Below, in pieces: positions 17,911 through 25,188 of a stretch of DNA of 62,817 nucleotides. The stretch is taken from positions 1-62,817 of the forward strand of contig JACDGP010000015.1 of NCBI GenBank assembly GCA_013821605.1. The letters are read 5' to 3'. The translations under genes and the position numbers were made by a program. The notes beneath the pieces are model-generated. The model was given only the letters and a program-made list of their open reading frames with translations, did not search any database and was not told the origin of the DNA. How positions within the stretch are numbered: the first letter of the stretch is position 1; each line of letters starts with the position of its first letter. This DNA comes from Herpetosiphonaceae bacterium (GTDB taxonomy: Bacteria > Chloroflexota > Chloroflexia > Chloroflexales > Kallotenuaceae).

Positions 17911-18969
17911 GTGCCACATCCTGAACAAGTTACCGGCTTGCGCGACAGCTACCGCCAGGAATTAGCGCGTAATCGCCAAGAAATCGATGAGATTGAGCGG
18001 TTGCTGCGGCAAGCGACAACCGAAGCCGACAAGCTGGGCCAACGTGAAATGAATGCGACCAATCAGGTTCGCAACATTCAAGCCAATATTGATCGTTTCT
18101 CGAAAGAGGATATTCGTAGTGTCTTCGTAACCGTTCAGGAAGTACAACTGCGGCTTCTGTCCGCGCGTACGCAAGTTGACCAATTGCAAGAAAAGCAAAA
18201 GCGTTCGCGGGATCGGCAAGCGGAATTGGGCACGCTGCTTGATGTGTTCGACGGCATCGGCCAGGATGGGCAGCCAATGGCGATCACATCCCAGATGTCA
18301 GCCGACCAGGAGGCGCTGATCAGCCAAGTCATTCAGGCACAGGAAAAAGAGCGGTTACGGATATCACTGCAAATGCACGATGGCCCGGCCCAAATGCTTT
18401 CTAATCTCATTCTACGTGCCGAAATCTGCGAGCGTATGATCGACCGGGATGTTACCCAGACGCGTGTAGAGCTTGCGACCTTAAAAAAGTCAATTAATAC
18501 GGTCCTGCAGGATACGCGTCGCTTCATTTTCGACCTGCGACCGATGATTTTAGATGATTTAGGGCTTGTGCCGACACTGCGGCGCTATACCCATGACTTC
18601 AGTGAGAAATGGCGCATTGAGACCAATGTAGCTGTACAAAACCTTGATACACGCTTACCTGCCCATTACGAAGTTGCCTTGTTCCGCTTCATTCAAGAGG
18701 CGCTGAATAATGTACAAAAGCACGCCGGTGCCACGAGTGCGCGCGTGGTGGTTGACGGGCTTGGAAGCCAGTTGCAGGTGATGATCGAAGACGACGGCAG
18801 CGGCTTTAACATTGGCGAGACGTTGAGCGAGGGACGTAGCCACCGTAATATGGGCTTTGCTGTTATGAAGCAGCAGGTCGAAACCTTGCTGAAGGGCACA
18901 TTAGGCGTCGAGAGCGCACCCGGTCGTGGCACCCGCGTCATCGCGAGTGTGCCAATGGCACTGGCATAA
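17911..18969 (+). CDS. DegS-like cytoplasmic sensor histidine kinase
   Basis: A 352-residue soluble kinase. Residues about 10-105 form a long coiled coil, as in DegS. The HisKA_3 region has EKERLRISLQMHDGPAQ with phospho-acceptor H156, and the ATPase domain shows RFIQEALNNVQKHAGA and DDGSGFN and a final GRGTRV. There is no membrane segment or obvious sensory domain. The family phosphorylates NarL/LuxR-type regulators such as DegU, yet the only regulator nearby is an OmpR-type one on the opposite strand, so the true partner may be elsewhere. TATACT at 17879-17884 is a likely -10; translation starts at GTG 17911. Confidence 0.9.
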   Translation: MPHPEQVTGLRDSYRQELARNRQEIDEIERLLRQATTEADKLGQREMNATNQVRNIQANIDRFSKEDIRSVFVTVQEVQLRLLSARTQVDQLQEKQKRSRDRQAELGTLLDVFDGIGQDGQPMAITSQMSADQEALISQVIQAQEKERLRISLQMHDGPAQMLSNLILRAEICERMIDRDVTQTRVELATLKKSINTVLQDTRRFIFDLRPMILDDLGLVPTLRRYTHDFSEKWRIETNVAVQNLDTRLPAHYEVALFRFIQEALNNVQKHAGATSARVVVDGLGSQLQVMIEDDGSGFNIGETLSEGRSHRNMGFAVMKQQVETLLKGTLGVESAPGRGTRVIASVPMALA

Positions 18970-18984
18970 GCCGGTGGGAGCGAG

Positions 18985-19701
18985 CTACGGTGCTGCATCC
19001 TCCGGCACGAAGCGGTAGCCCACGCCCCATTGCGTTTGAATCGGATCACTTTCCGGCATGACAGCCGATAACTTTGCCCGTAGTCGACGTACATGGACAT
19101 CGACGGTGCGGGCATCGATGTGCTGGTCGGTGCCCCAGACCCTGCGCAACAATGCTTCGCGACTCCAGACCTGCTGGGGATGGGTCGCCAGGAGTTGCAG
19201 CAGATCGAACTCACGTGGTCGTAAATCGAGGTGGTGACCGTGATAGGTCGCGGTGCGGCGCGTTTCATCAAGTCGCAGGCTGGTCGATCGATCACCAGTC
19301 ATTGCCTGACCGCGTAGCATTTGGGCTTCCGCGGTGCGCCGCAACAAGGCGCGTAACCGCGCGACGAGTTCGCGCGGACCGAAGGGCTTGACCACATAGT
19401 CATCAGCCCCTAATTCGAGGCCCACGACCCGATCAATCTCGTCACTGCGTGCCGTGAGCATGATGGCGGGGACAGCATTGCCAGTAGCACGGACACGGCG
19501 CAGCACCTCAAAGCCATCGATGCCGGGCAAGCCTACATCTAACAAGATCGCGTCAAATGTTTGGTTGCCAAGCAGCTGCAACCCCGCTTCCCCACTGCTC
19601 GCAGCCTGAACACCAAAACCATCGCGCTCCAAGCGCTGGCGCACCACCTGCACGATGGCCGGCTCGTCGTCAATAATCAAGATCTGTTGCATAGCCTCCA
19701 T
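18985..19701 (-). CDS. OmpR/PhoB-family response regulator
   Basis: A regulator of about 238 residues with a REC domain (ILIIDDEPAIVQVV, phospho-acceptor Asp in ILLDVGLPGIDGF, conserved Lys in VVKPFGPRELVARL) and a C-terminal winged helix (LRPREFDLLQLLATHP, VWGTDQHIDARTVDVHVRRL). It should bind DNA as a dimer after phosphorylation. It is convergent with the DegS-like kinase and ends 16 bases from it; OmpR-type regulators normally pair with HisKA rather than HisKA_3 kinases, so it is probably an orphan locally. The exact start (19701 or 19692) is unsure. Confidence 0.92.
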   Translation of the reverse strand: MEAMQQILIIDDEPAIVQVVRQRLERDGFGVQAASSGEAGLQLLGNQTFDAILLDVGLPGIDGFEVLRRVRATGNAVPAIMLTARSDEIDRVVGLELGADDYVVKPFGPRELVARLRALLRRTAEAQMLRGQAMTGDRSTSLRLDETRRTATYHGHHLDLRPREFDLLQLLATHPQQVWSREALLRRVWGTDQHIDARTVDVHVRRLRAKLSAVMPESDPIQTQWGVGYRFVPEDAAP

Positions 19702-19789
19702 CATACAAGAAACTCGCACTCCATAGGGGCTAGTGGTACGCGGTACCGCTTGTGTAATGCAGACGTAACCCCTAAGGGGGGGTAACCCA

Positions 19790-19818
19790 TTGCTCCCCTA
19801 AGGCCTGTTCCCTATAAT
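19790..19818 (+). promoter_or_regulatory. Promoter of the coiled-coil membrane protein
   Basis: A perfect TATAAT at 19813-19818 with a weak -35 (TTGCTC, 19790-19795) 17 bases upstream. Confidence 0.5.
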
Positions 19819-19842
19819 TGGCGAAAGACGGAGAAATGCCGT

Positions 19843-20511
19843 ATGACCTTGCCGATCATTATCACTGCAATCATTCTCAATGGACTGTTGCTGTTGGGGC
19901 TGATCATCTTGCTGCCCCGCTTGTTGCAACGCAGCGATAGTCGTGCTGCCGACGAAGCCCTCCGCTTACGCGAGATGCTCCTAGACGTGCTGAGTGAGCA
20001 AGAGGCCGTGACCATCCGTCAAAATCAAATTGGTACCGCGCTGGCGCAGGTTAATCGTGATGTGACGCGGATTGCCGACAACGATAAGCCGGGTTTGTCG
20101 CCGGAGGCGCTGGCGCAGGCGGCGGGTTTTCCGCACCTTGAACGACGCCTTGAGGCGCTTCAGGGACAGATCGGCACATGGTTCGACGAGCGAGCGGCTG
20201 TGCAGCGAACTACCCAGGTAGCTGAGGCACAAAGTTGGGGTAATCTGATGGGGCTGCTGGCAACTATGCAAGATCGCATCGCGATCCTTAACAACGCCGT
20301 AGCCCAAAAGGGCCAACCGCCCGTTAGCTTGGCCAGCGAGCAGTTGCTGGCGGATCTCGAAAATGAAATGCAACAACTGCGCGGGTTGGCAGATGAGATT
20401 GCCGGACTGCAATGGAAGCTGCGGCGCTCGGTACTCGAACGCGAGAATAATCTGGCGGCCTTACGTTCAAAGATGGTCGGCCTGCCTCCTTATAATCACC
20501 GAGCTGCCTGA
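19843..20511 (+). CDS. Membrane-anchored coiled-coil protein, unknown function
   Basis: A 222-residue protein with one N-terminal membrane segment (LPIIITAIILNGLLLLGLII) and a long, charged, helical remainder likely to form coiled coils (about 38-85 and 120-210). The topology resembles RmuC-like or septum-associated anchors, but no motif supports a family. The next gene, an alpha/beta hydrolase, begins 23 bases downstream and is probably co-transcribed. Confidence 0.65.
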   Translation: MTLPIIITAIILNGLLLLGLIILLPRLLQRSDSRAADEALRLREMLLDVLSEQEAVTIRQNQIGTALAQVNRDVTRIADNDKPGLSPEALAQAAGFPHLERRLEALQGQIGTWFDERAAVQRTTQVAEAQSWGNLMGLLATMQDRIAILNNAVAQKGQPPVSLASEQLLADLENEMQQLRGLADEIAGLQWKLRRSVLERENNLAALRSKMVGLPPYNHRAA

Positions 20512-20534
20512 GCAGGATGGTTGGATAGCGTCGG

Positions 20535-21314
20535 ATGAGCGTGGTCTACCTTGACCAAGAAGCTGTGCATTATGAAGTTTTTGGCCATGGCAGGCCGGTC
20601 TTGTTTTTGCATGGTTGGCTCGGCTCATGGCGCTATTGGTTGCCTAGTATAGAAGTGGTCTCACAAACGTTCCGCACCTTTTCCTTCGACTTCAGTGGTT
20701 TCGGTGATACGACGCAGCGTCACGTTACACCCTCCATTCCCGCCTATGCCGACCAAGTGACACGCTTCCTGGATGAGATGGGTATCGACAAGGTGCGCTT
20801 AGTTGGTCATTCGATGGGGGGCATGGTAGCACTCAAAACGGCCATCGAGCATGCTGACCGTATCGAGCGCGTTGTGACGGTGGGCGCGCCGATTAGCGGC
20901 AGTGCGCTGTCGCCGTTGCTGAAGCTGGCAGCAATCCCGAGCGTTGCACAGGCGATGGCCCACTGGCCGGAAGTAACAACATTCTTGTTCAAACAATTTC
21001 TGAATGAGAGTCGCCAAGAGGACATGCTTGAAATTCTGGCGGCTAGTGTGAAGCCGTCGTCAGATAACGTGCGGCGGTCCGTCCGCTCCATGATGGGTAC
21101 CGATCTGCGATCCGAACTCGGTGGTTTGCAGGTGCCGACGTTAGCGATCCATGGAACGCGTGATGATGTTGTGTCGCCGAGCCAGATCAAGGTGGCACAG
21201 CAGGCGCACTCCGCATTCTTACACGCGATGCCCATGGCCGGCTGCCGCCATTTTCCCTGGAATGATGATCCTGAGCGCTTTCACGCGCTCCTCCTGGCGT
21301 TTCTGGAAACCTAG
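20535..21314 (+). CDS. Alpha/beta hydrolase
   Basis: A 259-residue hydrolase of the alpha/beta fold: oxyanion loop LFLHGWLGSW, nucleophile elbow GHSMGG, acid residue in HGTRDDVV and catalytic His in GCRHFPWND. The catalytic triad is complete. Such enzymes are esterases, lactonases or epoxide hydrolases; the lid region gives no firm substrate. It probably shares a transcript with the coiled-coil protein upstream. Confidence 0.88.
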   Translation: MSVVYLDQEAVHYEVFGHGRPVLFLHGWLGSWRYWLPSIEVVSQTFRTFSFDFSGFGDTTQRHVTPSIPAYADQVTRFLDEMGIDKVRLVGHSMGGMVALKTAIEHADRIERVVTVGAPISGSALSPLLKLAAIPSVAQAMAHWPEVTTFLFKQFLNESRQEDMLEILAASVKPSSDNVRRSVRSMMGTDLRSELGGLQVPTLAIHGTRDDVVSPSQIKVAQQAHSAFLHAMPMAGCRHFPWNDDPERFHALLLAFLET

Positions 21315-21384
21315 TAGGGCCTTGCTCCCCGCCTCCAAATGCGTTCCACCGTTCCACGCTAGACCCATTTTTTGGGGGAAAGCG

Positions 21385-21393
21385 TGCTATACT
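21385..21393 (+). promoter_or_regulatory. Extended -10 promoter element
   Basis: TGC-TATACT lies about 100 bases before the winged-helix gene at 21501, giving a leader of about 100 bases. No convincing -35. Confidence 0.45.
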
Positions 21394-21470
21394 ATCGTTG
21401 GTTATAGTCCTGCAACCATATCCCCCACCGGTTTGGGTCAGACCGAGCCGACGCAGTACCTTGATGTAGG

Positions 21471-21488
21471 TTGATCAGTGCTGATCAA
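21471..21488 (+). promoter_or_regulatory. Perfect inverted repeat next to the ribosome-binding site
   Basis: TTGATCA-GTGC-TGATCAA, a perfect 7-bp dyad, ends two bases before GGAGG (21491-21495). It could be an RNA hairpin limiting ribosome access or an operator for the winged-helix protein it precedes. Confidence 0.5.
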
Positions 21489-21500
21489 AAGGAGGTCCTT

Positions 21501-21878
21501 ATGTTGGACTCCCGCATCGTACAACTGCTGGAAGATGCAGTAAACACCTCGTGCAAGCTGGCGCTGGTCCTGCTGTATGCCGAGCATAGTGGATTTGTCG
21601 TGACCCCCGAACAACTGGCCCTGCGCCTGTCGCGTGATCCGTGGAGTGTCGATAGTGCGATTCGCGAGCTTGCACGGGACGGGATACTCGATGTATGTGA
21701 CGGGCGTATTATCTATCACCCGCAGCCTAGATGGGTAGCAGGCCTTCAAGAGTTGCGGATTGCGTATGATGATCCGTATGATCGGGATACGATTAACCAC
21801 CTGGCGCGTGATCTGCAGAACTATGCCCCGTACCGTGAAGAGTTGGGCCTCCGGCAGATCACCGTAAACGCGTTCTAA
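21501..21878 (+). CDS. Winged-helix domain protein, unknown role
   Basis: A 125-residue protein. Residues about 35-75 (VVTPEQLALRLSRDPWSVDS, then a recognition-like helix and a hydrophobic wing) look like a winged helix-turn-helix. The C-terminal 50 residues are charged and helical. The ATG at 21501 has GGAGG five bases upstream, preferred over 21471, which lies on the inverted repeat. It could be a small DNA-binding regulator; autoregulation through the dyad upstream is an inference. A strong terminator follows. Confidence 0.7.
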   Translation: MLDSRIVQLLEDAVNTSCKLALVLLYAEHSGFVVTPEQLALRLSRDPWSVDSAIRELARDGILDVCDGRIIYHPQPRWVAGLQELRIAYDDPYDRDTINHLARDLQNYAPYREELGLRQITVNAF

Positions 21879-21903
21879 TACAACGCCACGGCGTACATCA
21901 GGG

Positions 21904-21943
21904 AGAACGCGAGGCCAAGGGTCTCGCGTTCTGTTGTGTTCTT
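21904..21943 (+). terminator. Rho-independent terminator
   Basis: Stem AGAACGCGAG/CTCGCGTTCT extended by GCC/GGT, followed by GTTGTGTTCTT. It separates the winged-helix gene from the aminotransferase gene. Confidence 0.75.
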
Positions 21944-21960
21944 AGCCTGCAGGAAGAGTG

Positions 21961-23109
21961 ATGACTGGGTTCTGGGCGGATGGTGACCTTTCACCCAACT
22001 TGATCGAGCAAGCACGGATCGAGCGGAGCAGGCAGGGCGGGTACCTTGACCTGACATCCAGCAATCCCACGGCGCAAGGGCTCTTATTTCCACCAGCACT
22101 ACTTCGTGAAGCCGCTGATGGTTATTGGGCGAAGCGACTGTACCAGCCCGATCCACATGGCCAGCCAGCGGCTCGTAGGGCAATTCAAGGCTACTACGCC
22201 ACGCGCAGTCCGGTGCTTAGACTCGATCTCAATGCTATCTTCATTACCGCTAGCACGAGCGAAGCGTACTCACTCTTGTTTGCCTTGTTGTGTGCGCCCG
22301 GCGACAATGTGCTGGGACCCCATGTGACGTATCCATTATTCGAATACTTGGCTGCCGTGCACCATATCGAGCTACGACCATACCAGCTTGATGAAACCCG
22401 CGGGTGGGCGGTGGACGAGACCAGCGTGCGGGCAGCTGCCGACGCTCGCACACGGGCGGTTTTATTGATTTCGCCGCATAATCCCACCGGCATGATTATC
22501 CAACAGCCGTTGGCGGTACTTAACCAACTGGCGCTGCCAGTCATCTGCGACGAGGTTTTCGCGCCTTTTACGTATCGTGCGGACCAGACGCCGCCGTTGG
22601 GAGCACTGCACCCGGCGGTACCGGTCTTTCACCTCAATGGGATCTCGAAACTGTTTGCCCTGCCCGATTTAAAGCTGGGCTGGATTGCGTTGAGCGGCGG
22701 GGCGGCGGAACAGTATGGGGAGCGGCTCGAATTACTCAATGACACTTTTTTAGGCAGTAACAGTTTGACGCAGCATATGTTGCCGCAGCTGTTTGAGCAT
22801 GGGCTGGCCTTCGTTCAGTCGATGCGTGACCGCGTCGCACAGAATATAGATTGGGCACTCCAGGAGCTGGCGGATCACGCGGAGATCGAGGCACGGCCAC
22901 CTGACGGCGGTTATTACCTCTTTCTGCGGTTGCGGAGTTGGTCGCACGAAGAAGCATTGGTGCTGTATTTGATTGAGCATGGCGTGCTCACGCATCCCGG
23001 TTTTTTTTATGGCGACGTGCCGGGGGTTCATCTCATGGTCTCGGCGCTGACAGAGCCTACGACCTGGCGGGCCGGCATCACGCAGTTGAGTGGAGCCTTA
23101 CGGGCCTAG
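21961..23109 (+). CDS. Class I/II PLP-dependent aminotransferase
   Basis: A fold-type I aminotransferase of 382 residues. Seen: LTSSNPTAQGL near the N-terminus, ISPHNPTGMII, CDEVFAPFTY with the cofactor-binding Asp, and the PLP lysine in NGISKLFALPDLKLGW. It resembles aspartate/alanine-type aminotransferases, but the substrate cannot be fixed from sequence alone. AGGAAG precedes two candidate starts (GTG 21958, ATG 21961); the ATG has better spacing. It stands alone between a terminator and a convergent gene pair. Confidence 0.87.
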   Translation: MTGFWADGDLSPNLIEQARIERSRQGGYLDLTSSNPTAQGLLFPPALLREAADGYWAKRLYQPDPHGQPAARRAIQGYYATRSPVLRLDLNAIFITASTSEAYSLLFALLCAPGDNVLGPHVTYPLFEYLAAVHHIELRPYQLDETRGWAVDETSVRAAADARTRAVLLISPHNPTGMIIQQPLAVLNQLALPVICDEVFAPFTYRADQTPPLGALHPAVPVFHLNGISKLFALPDLKLGWIALSGGAAEQYGERLELLNDTFLGSNSLTQHMLPQLFEHGLAFVQSMRDRVAQNIDWALQELADHAEIEARPPDGGYYLFLRLRSWSHEEALVLYLIEHGVLTHPGFFYGDVPGVHLMVSALTEPTTWRAGITQLSGALRA

Positions 23110-23163
23110 ATCCGGGACGATGGACTGGATCACATGAGAACGTGTGACAATAGTTTTAGTTTT

Positions 23164-23868
23164 CTAGCTGACTTGCCGCATCTCCCGTGCTTTGCTGATC
23201 AGCCCGCCACCAATGCCACAAACCCCACAGATACACCCGACAAACAGTGTAGTGTAGATGTAGCCGCCGATCCGATCTGCGATTAGATAGCTTACGAACG
23301 ATCCTCCGCCTCTATGTATCCAGTCACGTATCTCGCCCGGATCGTTTCGCACCGTGTCATAAAAAGAAATGCTATACCCTACGCGGGCAGAAGTGGCGAT
23401 CAAGGAAGCGATGCCCCCAACAAGCAGCCCAACCCACAGACCCGTTATGGCACGTTTTGAGGCGCGGGCTGCAACTACGCCCGATCCGAAGGCAAGCGCG
23501 GCTATAGTGAGCAATGCAATGTAGGAGATGACCTCTTCGCCGATGTCCCCAACGAGCGTGGCAGAGGTGACAGCATTCACACTGCCTACGATACCGGCCG
23601 CCAAACCGAACAGGAGTCCTGTCACCAGAATCAACTGACGTTTACGATTGGCAATCATAAGAACTTCCTCCAGTGCATTCGTTAGCAAATCAACAAGCGT
23701 CACCAGCCATAGATGTAACAACCCTTGCCTATTGGTCGTCTGGCGGCATTGGGTCGCAAAGACCTGCGTCACCTCCCTACCATAGGCACGGCGGAAGTCA
23801 ACCGGATAGAAGATTAACAGTTGCCGGTAGAGCCAAATTGACGCCATGATCGTCGGTCTGCCGGTCAT
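23164..23868 (-). CDS. Membrane protein paired with a PadR regulator
   Basis: A 234-residue protein. The N-terminal segment (WLYRQLLIFYPVDFRRAYG) is the soluble amphipathic head commonly found in proteins encoded next to PadR regulators and at the start of some MacB-like permeases. Four membrane helices follow (about 80-100, 110-130, 140-160 and 195-220). It overlaps the PadR gene by four bases, so it is translationally coupled to it and is likely the regulated effector. Transport activity is unproven. Confidence 0.75.
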   Translation of the reverse strand: MTGRPTIMASIWLYRQLLIFYPVDFRRAYGREVTQVFATQCRQTTNRQGLLHLWLVTLVDLLTNALEEVLMIANRKRQLILVTGLLFGLAAGIVGSVNAVTSATLVGDIGEEVISYIALLTIAALAFGSGVVAARASKRAITGLWVGLLVGGIASLIATSARVGYSISFYDTVRNDPGEIRDWIHRGGGSFVSYLIADRIGGYIYTTLFVGCICGVCGIGGGLISKAREMRQVS

Positions 23869-24251
23869 AGTGCACCACCTGGTTGAGGCTTAGCCAGAAG
23901 GGGCTTGGCCTGTGCCAGTTGTACGATGCGGATGAGGCGCTCGATCTCGGTCTGTAGCACGTGCTTGCCGGGATCAGTCAGGCGGTAATAGCGGCGGCGT
24001 TCGTCATCAAGGGTAGGGTCAGGCCGTTCATCCGTTTCCGCGATTAGGTTGTGCGCCAACATGACCCGAATCGAGCGGTAGAGTGTGCCTGGCCCGAGCC
24101 GCATCGTGCCGCCTGTTTCTTGCGCCACGGCCTGCATGATGGCATAGCCGTGCCGTTCGCCATCAGCCAACGCCAACAAGATATGAAAGGTGGCTGGGGT
24201 CAGGCTGAAATCGGAACCCGATTGCTGATCTGCCATGCGTTTTCTATCCAT
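23865..24251 (-). CDS. PadR-family transcriptional regulator
   Basis: A winged-helix PadR protein of about 128 residues: LTPATFHILLALADGERHGY, then the LGPGTLYRSI recognition helix and YYRLTDPGKHVL wing, with a C-terminal dimerisation helix. The start is placed at 24251 (or 24236) because a strong promoter ends at 24274. A perfect dyad overlaps the predicted transcription start, which suggests negative autoregulation of the PadR/membrane-protein pair. Confidence 0.9.
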   Translation of the reverse strand: MDRKRMADQQSGSDFSLTPATFHILLALADGERHGYAIMQAVAQETGGTMRLGPGTLYRSIRVMLAHNLIAETDERPDPTLDDERRRYYRLTDPGKHVLQTEIERLIRIVQLAQAKPLLAKPQPGGAL

Positions 24252-24259
24252 CCTAACTA

Positions 24260-24302
24260 TATCCACGCTGGATAGTATAGGCGTAGCAAGCACGACTGTC
24301 AA
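24260..24302 (-). promoter_or_regulatory. Promoter with overlapping PadR-type operator
   Basis: On the minus strand TTGACA (24302-24297), a 17-base spacer and TATACT (24279-24274) form a near-consensus promoter. A perfect dyad, TATCCA-CGC-TGGATA (24260-24274), starts at the last base of the -10 and covers the start site, the expected place for a repressor. Confidence 0.75.
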
Positions 24303-24354
24303 GAGCTAAGGAGCGTGACGTCCAACGTAGCGTCGTTGACAGCGATTGAGCATG

Positions 24355-25155
24355 CTAGCTGCCACCGGCCGGCCAGCGAATCAGGGTGATACGGAATTCA
24401 CGGAGGGCGATATCGGTGGCGTGGGGATCGATGTGCTGCGCGAACATCCAAGTGTTGAGGAGTTCCACGGAGTGCCGGAGCTGGGGGTCCGACAACCAGC
24501 GGGATTCACGTTCCTGGCGGGTGGCGATGGCATCAAGCATGGTCGCCGCCGATACCTGATCGCTCCATTCGAGCAGCGCCGACTCGGGCTCGACCTGGGC
24601 ATCTGCTTGAGATAGGCTTGACAGGAGTGCGGTTGGCGCAGCCACAGCCGGTGGCGGAAGGTCCGGGACCAGATCGCCCACGATGTGGAGCCACTGGGTA
24701 CGGATGCGGGCGTCGATCGTGGTGGGATCGCGCCAATCGCTGCCCAGGATCAGCGGGGTGCCGGGGTGCAAGACGCGTTTCATTTCCCGGACCAGCGCCA
24801 TGGCATGGGGGACCAGGTGGAGCAGATCGACGGCCAGCGCTGCATCCAACGAATGGGTCGCGAATGGTAGGTTTTGTAGATCGCCACGCACCGCCGTTGT
24901 TCCCGTATGTGTGGCCTCCCGCGATTGAAGTAGCTGTGGACCAAGATCGATGGCAACGACGCGCGCGCCAGCGGACAGCAGGGCCGCCGTGAGGCGGCTG
25001 GTACCAACGCTAAGCTCAAGGACACGGGCACCCCGACCGACAAGCTCGACCAGACGCTGGGCTAGCTGGCGTCCGATCAAGCCGGGATAGGGTGGGAGCC
25101 GATCATAGGCTGCTGCGGCAGCCGGTTGGGTATACACGTTCGGTATCTCCGGCAT
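24355..25155 (-). CDS. SAM-dependent methyltransferase
   Basis: A 266-residue class I methyltransferase. Motif I is VLELSVGTSRLTAALL (Ser-Val in place of the usual Gly-Cys), followed by VVAIDLGPQLL, GDLQNLPF, AVDLLHLVPH and RVLHPGTPLIL. Small-molecule methylation is likely; the substrate is not evident. It lies between the PadR unit and ppc on the same strand, 33 bases after the ppc frame begins its own unit, and ends 53 bases before the upstream edge of the PadR promoter. Confidence 0.85.
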   Translation of the reverse strand: MPEIPNVYTQPAAAAAYDRLPPYPGLIGRQLAQRLVELVGRGARVLELSVGTSRLTAALLSAGARVVAIDLGPQLLQSREATHTGTTAVRGDLQNLPFATHSLDAALAVDLLHLVPHAMALVREMKRVLHPGTPLILGSDWRDPTTIDARIRTQWLHIVGDLVPDLPPPAVAAPTALLSSLSQADAQVEPESALLEWSDQVSAATMLDAIATRQERESRWLSDPQLRHSVELLNTWMFAQHIDPHATDIALREFRITLIRWPAGGS

Positions 25156-25188
25156 AAAGCTTGCGATCCAGCCATACCATCATACACC

